From Alistipes sp. (lineage in GTDB: Bacteria > Bacteroidota > Bacteroidia > Bacteroidales > Rikenellaceae), in the NCBI GenBank assembly GCA_017501625.1, contig JAFVWO010000090.1, positions 1 through 48,735 of the forward strand: a stretch of 48,735 nucleotides of DNA. Direction: 5' to 3'. The notes beneath the pieces were generated by a model. It had not been told where the DNA came from. It ran no database searches and was given only the letters and a program-made list of their open reading frames with translations. Below are positions 40,845 to 47,605 of the stretch, in pieces. The stretch's first letter is position 1. The number at the start of each line of letters is the position of its first letter. The translations under genes were made by a program, and so were the position numbers.

Positions 40845-41028
40845 CCAAGCCTAACCCCTTCTGACAAGAAAATGGGTTTGCAACGAAGGAGGTTGTGAAT
40901 TAGGGAGATTAGAGAATTTAGTGAAATTAAGGAGCTTAGTGAAATTAAGGAGCTTAGTGATAAATGATGATAGCGCCTCCCTAAACTCCTTAAATTCCCT
41001 AAACTCACTATAATAGCGCGCACTCCCT
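40845..41028. repeat. Palindromic 9-bp array with shared 5' block (family B, copy 4)
   Basis: The 27-nt block at 40845-40871 is identical to 17663-17689. A left arm of TTAGGGAGA/TTAGTGAAA units (40900-40958), the core ATGATAGCGCCTCCC and a right arm of CTCCTTAAA/CTCCCTAAN units (40976-41028) follow. Together with copy A5 it fills the whole gap between the convergent nucleotidyltransferase and lipoprotein genes. Confidence 0.85.
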
Positions 41029-41035
41029 AATCTAT

Positions 41036-41785
41036 CTACAAGCTGGCCATTCTACTCTCGATTTGCCACTCTAAGTCGTAAATCTTATCGTAGTTTTCGT
41101 CAATCTTCTCGTGGAGTTTGTGACTTGCATCCATCAACTCTTTCCACTGCTCCTTTCCAATCTTTTTATCTATGTCGCGGTAGTATACATTATGGTTTGT
41201 AAACTCCGTGGCGGTCTCTATGAAATCGGTATATGTCTCGATATAGTCGATGTATAACTCAGCCATGGCAAGCTCGCACTCATAAGCGCACTTACCCAAT
41301 TTAGTGGCGATATATGCGGCCTTGTTCTTGGCATAGTCGCCCTTTGTGACCGAAGCTATCAAGCCATCCTCATCCCAGTCGTCATAGTCGGCTCTTACGC
41401 GCTCCTGCTTTGTGCCCAAGACCTCAAGGAAGTTGAGGTATGCCTCGTCGATATCCTCTGCAAGCGAGCGGTCCTTATCCCTACACAGACGGATAAACTC
41501 GGGGAAGGCCTCGGGGTTGCGGTCTATCTCTATCTCATCAGGACGATTTACGCACATCCAATAGTCCAACTCGCAATTGCTCTTCTTGGCAAACTCGGCG
41601 AACTCCTTATCGTTGAGATTTAGAGTCTGCTCGGCGAGCTTGATATACTCCTCTTGGTACTCGATGTACTTCTCACGCATCTCGATATTTGCAATCTCGT
41701 AGCTCTCCATAAGTAGCTCCTCGGGTGTCGATGCACACGATGCCATGGCAACGAGCGCTGATAACATAACGGTTAACTTTTTCAT
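41036..41785 (-). CDS. Hypothetical lipoprotein, third gene of the two-component operon
   Basis: A 249-residue predicted lipoprotein with signal MKKLTVMLSALVAMASC (Cys17 lipidated). The mature protein is mostly helical and very acidic, with heptad-like stretches such as MREKYIEYQEEYIKLAEQ, and probably forms helical bundles on a membrane surface. I recognise no family. It begins 32 nt after the histidine kinase stop on the same strand with no promoter between, so it is likely co-expressed with the kinase and regulator. A role as a sensor accessory or an output gene is only an inference. Confidence 0.75.
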   Translation of the reverse strand: MKKLTVMLSALVAMASCASTPEELLMESYEIANIEMREKYIEYQEEYIKLAEQTLNLNDKEFAEFAKKSNCELDYWMCVNRPDEIEIDRNPEAFPEFIRLCRDKDRSLAEDIDEAYLNFLEVLGTKQERVRADYDDWDEDGLIASVTKGDYAKNKAAYIATKLGKCAYECELAMAELYIDYIETYTDFIETATEFTNHNVYYRDIDKKIGKEQWKELMDASHKLHEKIDENYDKIYDLEWQIESRMASL

Positions 41786-41817
41786 CTGCTTAGGTTTTAA
41801 TTATTAATAATTGTGTG

Positions 41818-42921
41818 CTATTTGGTCTTGGGAAGTGTCAGTACAAACTCCAAGCCTCCGGCCTTGCGGTTTGCGACCGTGATGTCGCCACCGTGGAAGA
41901 GCACGGCATTCTTGACAATCGAGAGGCCGAGGCCTGTGCCACCGAGCTTACGCGAGCGCCCTGCATCGATACGATAGAAACGCTCGAAGATGTGACCTAT
42001 GTGTTCGTCGTCGACACCTATGCCGTTGTCGGCAAACGAGATGGTATACATCAGGTCATCCTCGCTTAGGAGTTTGATATATATGTCGCGACCTCCGGAG
42101 TAGGCTATGGCATTGTCCGTGAGGTTCTTGAATATCGATATGAGCAACGACGTATTACCCATGACGGGCATGGGTGAGGGTAGCGTGATGTTCATACGCA
42201 TGCGCTTCTCGTCCGGAAGAAGAGCAACGTCTGAGGCTATATCGTCGATAACGGCACGCATATCCACACTCTCCCTCTCTATGCGACTGCTTCCATCCTC
42301 GAGGCGGGTGATTGTCGATACGTCGGTGAGTAGTTGTGTGAGGCGCTGGCAGTGGGCATAGCTCTTCGAGATAAACATGTCGCGCTCCTCGGGTGTTATG
42401 TCCTTGGATGTAATCATCGTCTCGAGGTAGCCCTGAATGGCTGCCACGGGGGTCTTTAGCTCATGGTTTATGTTGTTTGTGAGCTGGCGCTTGATGCGTA
42501 GCTTCTCCTGATGCTCGTGCATGGCGTTGTCGTGCTCGCGCTGTGCATCGCTCGAGGCCTCATGCAGACGACGATATAGGTCTATAATGTGGCGCGATAT
42601 GTCGCCAAGCTCGTCATTGGCAAAGTTGGGCATAGACTCTATGTCGGCACCATTCTCCATCGCCGTAGCCACACGGTCGAGACTCTTAAGGTTGCGATTT
42701 AGTCGCACAGCGAGGGTGAGGGCAATGATGATGGATGCCGCAGCCACGCTGAGGATGGCATAGAAGATGCCCTCGTCTATGCCGCTAATCTTGCTATTAT
42801 GGCTCAAAAGCGAGAAGTGGTAGGTGATAAATCCGCCAATAAGCGAGATGATAAGTATTGCCAACAGCAGGTACATACCGCCGCGGTAGCTGAAAATCTT
42901 AGATTTTGAACCCATAGCCAT
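41818..42921 (-). CDS. Sensor histidine kinase, PhoR-like
   Basis: A 367-residue membrane kinase. Two transmembrane helices (about residues 16-36 and 51-73) flank a very short periplasmic loop of about 15 residues. A HAMP-like region (about 74-125) follows, then HisKA with NNINHELKTPVAAIQGY (phosphorylated His153) and HATPase_c with NLTDNAIAYSGG (N box), DNGIGV (G1), FERFYR and GGTGLGLSIV (G2). The tiny sensor loop means it cannot bind a ligand like a typical extracellular sensor, and it may sense through a partner such as a transporter. It overlaps the response regulator gene by up to 23 nt. PhoR identity rests on architecture and on the adjacent phosphate transporter. Confidence 0.9.
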   Translation of the reverse strand: MAMGSKSKIFSYRGGMYLLLAILIISLIGGFITYHFSLLSHNSKISGIDEGIFYAILSVAAASIIIALTLAVRLNRNLKSLDRVATAMENGADIESMPNFANDELGDISRHIIDLYRRLHEASSDAQREHDNAMHEHQEKLRIKRQLTNNINHELKTPVAAIQGYLETMITSKDITPEERDMFISKSYAHCQRLTQLLTDVSTITRLEDGSSRIERESVDMRAVIDDIASDVALLPDEKRMRMNITLPSPMPVMGNTSLLISIFKNLTDNAIAYSGGRDIYIKLLSEDDLMYTISFADNGIGVDDEHIGHIFERFYRIDAGRSRKLGGTGLGLSIVKNAVLFHGGDITVANRKAGGLEFVLTLPKTK

Positions 42922-43597
42922 AACCTGTTCGTGTTACTATATTATTACCATAGATGCCTAACTTCTTACGTAGGCGCGTGATGTTTACATCTATCGTGCG
43001 GTCGAGGACGACGACCTCCTCGCTCCATACGCGCTTCATTATCTGCTCGCGCGAGAGTATCGTGCCACGATTTGAGAGCAGCAGCACGAGGATGTCAAAC
43101 TCCTTGCGTGTTAGTGCCACCTCCTCGCCATTGAGCGTGCAGCTCTTATTGCGGTTGTTCACAACAAGTGTCTCGTAGACGAGCATTTCATCATCTGCCG
43201 TGGCTGTCTCTGCCGCTGCCGAGCGCTTTGAGCGACGTAGCACGCTGCGCACGCGGGCCATCACCTCAGCCACGGAGAAGGGCTTAGATATGTAGTCGTC
43301 AGCGCCGATGTCCAAGCCCTTAATCTTGTCGGCCTCGGAGTCGAGTGCCGAGCAGAAGATTATGGGTGTCGTCGCCGTCTCGGGGCGCTTGCGCAGGATG
43401 CGGGCAAGACCAAAGCCGCTGAGCTCGCCCATCATGATGTCGAGAATCATAAGGTCGTAGCCGCCAATATCCATCGACAGCACCTCCTCGGCGCTCTGTG
43501 CTGTTACGACCTCGTATCCCTCGCGTTCAAGGTTAAATTTCAGAATCTCACACAACGACTCCTCGTCGTCGACAACCAATATGCGGTATTTGCTCAT
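42899..43597 (-). CDS. OmpR/PhoB-family response regulator
   Basis: A 232-residue regulator starting at ATG 43597 (the upstream in-frame TTG at 43618 is less likely). The receiver domain has the acidic pair Asp10/Asp11, phospho-acceptor Asp53 in ILDIMM, Ser83 and Lys105 in SKPFS. After a linker of about 20 residues comes a winged-helix Trans_reg_C domain (about 140-232) with LTRKEFDILVLLLSNRG, the DNA-contact helix in DRTIDVNITRLRKKL and the ending TRTGYGYGF. Together with the adjacent kinase it forms a complete two-component system. It is transcribed divergently from the PiT gene, with direct-repeat-like sites between them. Confidence 0.93.
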   Translation of the reverse strand: MSKYRILVVDDEESLCEILKFNLEREGYEVVTAQSAEEVLSMDIGGYDLMILDIMMGELSGFGLARILRKRPETATTPIIFCSALDSEADKIKGLDIGADDYISKPFSVAEVMARVRSVLRRSKRSAAAETATADDEMLVYETLVVNNRNKSCTLNGEEVALTRKEFDILVLLLSNRGTILSREQIMKRVWSEEVVVLDRTIDVNITRLRKKLGIYGNNIVTRTGYGYGFKI

Positions 43598-43668
43598 CTC
43601 CTTAGCAAAAAGTTTCAATCACGAGTTAAAAAACATTGGCATTAGCGGCACCGCCGCCCTTTGCACAA

Positions 43669-43700
43669 CAAATGTAGTGAAATTATACAAATAAAACAAA
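43669..43700 (-). promoter_or_regulatory. Complete promoter for the response regulator-kinase-lipoprotein operon
   Basis: On the minus strand TTTG (43697-43700), 20 nt, TACATTTG (43669-43676). A second -7-like sequence, TATATTTG, overlaps at 43697-43704. The leader is about 65 nt. Confidence 0.7.
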
Positions 43701-43740
43701 TATAATTCGGCTATTTTTATAAAATAGGTAAGGCAATAAT

Positions 43741-43805
43741 GTTACAATTGTTACATGTGCTTAACAAGAATGTAACGAAAATGTAACAATTATGTCGTAT
43801 ATTTG
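43741..43805 (+). promoter_or_regulatory. PiT promoter with cluster of TTACA/TGTAA sites (possible PHO-box-like array)
   Basis: Five related hexamers lie in 46 bp: TTACA at 43742 and 43751, TTAACA at 43761, TGTAAC at 43771 and 43782. Spacings are 9, 10, 10 and 11 bp, roughly one helical turn. They end 10 bp before the -7 box TATATTTG (43798-43805). The -33 position has no TTTG, and the sites cover it, as expected for an activator-dependent promoter. OmpR/PhoB-type regulators bind such helically phased repeats. Confidence 0.55.
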
Positions 43806-43823
43806 CGCAAAATAATTTTGAGT

Positions 43824-46040
43824 ATGGACCTATTCATAGTAATTACGTTGGCGGTTCTCGCCGTAATGGGTATCATTGTCGGAGTATCGAACGATGCGGT
43901 GAATTTTCTCAACTCGGCCTTTGGCTCTAAGGTGGCCAAGAAGAATATCATCCTTTCTGTTGCCGGTGCGGGTGTTATGGTCGGTGTGATGACATCGAGC
44001 GGCATGATGGATGTTGCGCGTAGTGGTGTCTTCTATCCCGCGATGTTCTCGTACCAAGAGATTATGATTCTCTTCCTCGGCATGATGCTCTCGAATATCA
44101 TCCTCTTGGATATCTACAATTCGCTTGGTCTGCCCACCTCTACGACCGTGTCGCTCGTCTTTGGCTTGCTCGGCTCGGCCATGGCGCTTGCGCTGTATAA
44201 TATCTGGGGTGGTACGACAGATGCCTCGCTTGGTGAGTTCATCAACTCGGGTAACGCCTTGGCGATAGTCTCTGGTATCCTGCTATCGGTGGTCTTGGCA
44301 TTCTTTACCGGACATCTCTTGATGTACATATCGCGTATCATCTTCACGTTCCGCTATAACAAGATTTTCAATCGTTTTGGTGCTCTGTGGTGTGGTGTCA
44401 CTGTTGCCGGCATCATCTACTTCACGGTATTTAAGGGACTGAAGAGCTCGGGCTTGATACCTCCTGTTTTGACGGAGTATGTGAACAACAATACAGCCAT
44501 ATCGTTGCTGATACTTTGGGCCGGTAGCTCACTGTTGCTATGGATATTGCAGCGTTGCAGGGTTAACATCCTGCGCGTGTCGATACTTGCGGGTACTTTC
44601 TCGTTGGCGTTGGCCTTTGCGGGTAACGACCTTGTGAACTTTATCGGTGTGCCCTATGCCGGCTACGACTCATATATGATTGCTCAGGCATCCGATGCGG
44701 CACCTACCTCTATGGCGGCGCTCTCGGAGCCCACGCAGGCGAACTTCTGGATTATGTGTGCTGCGGGCTTGGTTATGGTCGTTACGCTCTTTATGTCGAA
44801 GAAGGCTATGCGTGTTATCGAGACCGAGCGTAAGCTCTCGTCGCAGAGCGAGGAGGCACCAACAAATAGCGAGGCTACGGTGGCATCGCGTGGCATCGTG
44901 CGTGGCGCACGTGCTATGAACGATGCTCTTGCGGCCATCACGCCTAAGCGTGCTATAGAGTTTATCAACAGCCGTTTTGTGCAACTTCCGGAGGAGGAGC
45001 GCGGCGATGTGAATTACGACCTTATACGTGCTACGGTGAACCTTACGGCTGCGGCCATCCTCATATCTATCGGTACGCAGCTTAAGTTGCCACTCTCGAC
45101 GACATACGTTGTCTTTATGGTCTCTATGGGCTCGTCGCTTGCCGACAGAGCATGGGGCCGCGAGAGTGCCGTATATCGCATCACGGGTGTGACAACCGTA
45201 ATCATGGGTTGGTTTATTACGGCCGTGGGAGGCTTTATTATCGCCCTTGGCGTGACACTCATCCTCGCCTATGGCGGCACGGTGGCTATTATCGGTGTGA
45301 CGGTGGTATGTCTGGTGTTGCTTGTGAAGAGTAATTTCTCGAAGGATAAGAAGGAGGAGGAGCGCGAGGAGTCTGCCGTGGCTATGATTGGCGATACGCT
45401 CAAGCAGAGCCCCGAGGAGGCACTTATTACCTATACCGAGCATGTGTGTGCATCGATGGAGAAGGTGACTATGATATACGACCGCACCATCGTTGCCGTC
45501 TTCAAGGAGAATCGTAAGGTGCTCCGCGACATGGTGCGCGAGGCTGAGGAGTTCTACCACTCCACGCGCGAGCAGAAGTACGAGATAATACCTCTGTTGC
45601 GTACCCTCGAGGAGAGCGACGTGAATACGGGTCACTTCTACGTGCAGGTTGTCGACTATATCTCGGAGACAAGCAAGGCTCTCCTTCATATCACCCGTCC
45701 CTGCTACAAACATGTAGATAACAACCATACGGGCCTCTCTAAGGAGCAGGTATACGACCTTAAGCGCATCAACGACCGCGTGGAGGAGATTTTCGGTGAG
45801 ATTAACGATATGCTCCGCTCGCGCTCGTTTGACAACATGGAGTCTATCCTAAATAAGCGTGACGAGATGTTTGACCTCATCGACGAGGTTATGCAGAACC
45901 AGCTGCGCCGCCTCCGCGATACCGGTGGCTCGTCATCTGCTAATATGCTATTCTTCAACATCCTCACGGAGACGAAGACGATGATTCTCCACTCGCGAAA
46001 TATTATGAAGTCACTCGAACACTTTGTTCACTCTTCGTGA
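43824..46040 (+). CDS. PiT-family phosphate transporter with C-terminal PhoU-like domain
   Basis: A 738-residue inorganic phosphate symporter. The two PiT repeats show GVSNDAVNFLNSAFGSKVA near the N-terminus and AFAGNDLVNFIGVPYAG in the middle. Paired GLPTSTTVSLVFGLLGSA and LPLSTTYVVFMVSMGSS motifs lie in re-entrant helices. About ten to twelve transmembrane segments end near residue 505. A soluble helical domain of some 230 residues follows that looks like PhoU/DUF47. The ATG at 43824 is used; the in-frame TTG at 43803 lies inside the -7 box. Fusing a PhoU-like domain gives the transporter its own regulatory module and may link it to the divergent two-component system. Confidence 0.93.
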   Translation: MDLFIVITLAVLAVMGIIVGVSNDAVNFLNSAFGSKVAKKNIILSVAGAGVMVGVMTSSGMMDVARSGVFYPAMFSYQEIMILFLGMMLSNIILLDIYNSLGLPTSTTVSLVFGLLGSAMALALYNIWGGTTDASLGEFINSGNALAIVSGILLSVVLAFFTGHLLMYISRIIFTFRYNKIFNRFGALWCGVTVAGIIYFTVFKGLKSSGLIPPVLTEYVNNNTAISLLILWAGSSLLLWILQRCRVNILRVSILAGTFSLALAFAGNDLVNFIGVPYAGYDSYMIAQASDAAPTSMAALSEPTQANFWIMCAAGLVMVVTLFMSKKAMRVIETERKLSSQSEEAPTNSEATVASRGIVRGARAMNDALAAITPKRAIEFINSRFVQLPEEERGDVNYDLIRATVNLTAAAILISIGTQLKLPLSTTYVVFMVSMGSSLADRAWGRESAVYRITGVTTVIMGWFITAVGGFIIALGVTLILAYGGTVAIIGVTVVCLVLLVKSNFSKDKKEEEREESAVAMIGDTLKQSPEEALITYTEHVCASMEKVTMIYDRTIVAVFKENRKVLRDMVREAEEFYHSTREQKYEIIPLLRTLEESDVNTGHFYVQVVDYISETSKALLHITRPCYKHVDNNHTGLSKEQVYDLKRINDRVEEIFGEINDMLRSRSFDNMESILNKRDEMFDLIDEVMQNQLRRLRDTGGSSSANMLFFNILTETKTMILHSRNIMKSLEHFVHSS

Positions 46041-46062
46041 TTCTGCCTTCAAAAGGCAAGAT

Positions 46063-46132
46063 GAGGCTGAATAAAAGGAGGCTGAATAAAAGGAAATGAT
46101 GCAAAAAGCACCGCTTTTTGCATCATTTCCTT
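46063..46132 (+). terminator. Tandem 15-bp repeat and perfect 20-bp hairpin after PiT gene
   Basis: Two exact copies of GAGGCTGAATAAAAG (46063-46077, 46078-46092) run into a perfect 20-bp stem with arms 46090-46109 and 46113-46132 and a 3-nt ACC loop. There is no T-run after it, so it may stabilise the 3' end or block transcription from either side. Confidence 0.75.
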
Positions 46133-46133
46133 A

Positions 46134-46166
46134 ATTACTCACTCCTCACTACTAATTACTCATTGA
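46134..46166. repeat. 33-nt dispersed repeat (copy 2)
   Basis: Matches 34450-34482 at 32 of 33 bases. It lies between two hairpins in the gap between convergent genes. Confidence 0.85.
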
Positions 46167-46174
46167 ATAAAATA

Positions 46175-46196
46175 GGGCTCCGAAGAGCCCTTTTTT
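46175..46196. terminator. Intrinsic terminator between PiT and dipeptidase genes
   Basis: GGGCTC-CGAA-GAGCCC followed by TTTTTT; the other side is AAAATA, so it can also act for the minus-strand dipeptidase gene. Confidence 0.9.
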
Positions 46197-46201
46197 GTTC
46201 A

Positions 46202-47572
46202 TTACTTCATCTCTGCGAAATACTTGTAGAAGTATGGCAGTGTCTCCAAGCCCTTGTAGAACTGGTCGAGACCATAGCTCTCGTTGGGCGAGTGGATAGC
46301 ATCCTTCGAGAGGCCGAAGCCCAAAAGTATCGACTTGATGCCGAGGATGTTCTCGAAGCCCGAGATGATAGGAATAGAGCCACCAGAGTAGAAGGGTAGC
46401 GGCGTGATGCCGAATGTCGTCTCCACGGCCTTCTCCGCAGCCTTATATGCCGGAAGGTCGGTAGGCGACACGTAGGGAGCACCACCGTGCAAGAACTCAA
46501 CCTTAACCTTCACGCTCTTGGGAGCGATGCGGCGGAAGTGCTTCTCGAAGAGCTTTGCAATCTTCTTAAAGTCCTGATTGGGCACAAGACGCATAGATAT
46601 CTTGGCGTATGCCTTCGAGGGGATGACGGTCTTTGTTCCCTCGCCCGTATAGCCGCTCCAGATGCCGTTAACGTCAAGTGAGGGGCGTATTCCTGTGCGC
46701 TCCATGGTTGTGTAGTCAACCTCACCGGCCACGTCGCCAAGGTCGAGAGCCCTCTTGTACTCCTCGAGCGAGAATGGCGCCTTGTTGAGAGCCTTACGCT
46801 CGGCATCCGAGAGGATGCGCACGTCGTCGTAGAAGCCTGGGATGGTGACACGTCCGAACTCGTCGGTGAGCGATGCTACGAGCTTAGCAAGGACATTGGC
46901 GGGGTTGGCAACGGCACCACCAAAGAGGCCTGAGTGCAAATCCTTATCGGGGCCCGTAACCTCCACCTGCATATACGTAAGACCACGCAATCCTGCAGTG
47001 ATAGTCGGTGTATCGAGGCCAATCATCGACGTGTCCGAAACGAGGATGATGTCGGCCTTGAGGAGCTTCTTATTGTCGGCGCAGAACTTATATAGGCTTG
47101 GTGAGCCAATCTCCTCCTCACCCTCGAGCATGAACTTTACGTTGCAGGGGAGGGTGTCGGTGGCAACCATAGCCTCAAAGGCCTTCGTGTGCATGTAGAG
47201 CTGACCCTTGTCGTCGTCAGCACCGCGACACCAGATGCGGCCATCCTTAATCTCCGGCTCAAAGGGGTTTGTCTTCCACTCGTCAATGGGATCCTCGGGC
47301 ATAACGTCGTAGTGGCCGTATATGAGTACGGTTTTAGCCTTGGGGTCGATAATCTTCTCGGCATATACTACGGGATTACCCTCCGTGGGCATAACCTCGG
47401 CGCGGTCGGCACCAGCCTTCACGAGCGCTGCGGCAAGCCACTCGGCACAGCGTACCATGTCGCCCTTGTGTAACGAGGGCTGGGCGCTGATTGAGGGGAT
47501 GCGAAGAAGGTCGAAAAGCTCCTCCAAGAAACGCTCTTTGTTCTTGTCGATGTATTCAGTTGCAAGTTTCAT
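46202..47572 (-). CDS. M20 family dipeptidase
   Basis: A 456-residue cytosolic zinc metallopeptidase of the M20 (PepV/CNDP-like) group. The zinc and catalytic residues are visible: GHYDVMPED (His and Asp), GADDDKGQ (bridging Asp), LEGEEEIGSP (catalytic Glu then zinc Glu), SDTSMIG (Asp) and the late His in IHSPNESYGLDQF. The dimerisation lid has GLRGLTYMQVEVTGPDKDLH with the conserved His. It probably hydrolyses dipeptides from peptide uptake, which would suit the DPP IV-type enzyme also in this window. Its start is 33 nt downstream of the glmM stop. Confidence 0.94.
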   Translation of the reverse strand: MKLATEYIDKNKERFLEELFDLLRIPSISAQPSLHKGDMVRCAEWLAAALVKAGADRAEVMPTEGNPVVYAEKIIDPKAKTVLIYGHYDVMPEDPIDEWKTNPFEPEIKDGRIWCRGADDDKGQLYMHTKAFEAMVATDTLPCNVKFMLEGEEEIGSPSLYKFCADNKKLLKADIILVSDTSMIGLDTPTITAGLRGLTYMQVEVTGPDKDLHSGLFGGAVANPANVLAKLVASLTDEFGRVTIPGFYDDVRILSDAERKALNKAPFSLEEYKRALDLGDVAGEVDYTTMERTGIRPSLDVNGIWSGYTGEGTKTVIPSKAYAKISMRLVPNQDFKKIAKLFEKHFRRIAPKSVKVKVEFLHGGAPYVSPTDLPAYKAAEKAVETTFGITPLPFYSGGSIPIISGFENILGIKSILLGFGLSKDAIHSPNESYGLDQFYKGLETLPYFYKYFAEMK

Positions 47573-47605
47573 ATAAGTATAGTTTTAAGGTAAAATCAGC
47601 TCTTT

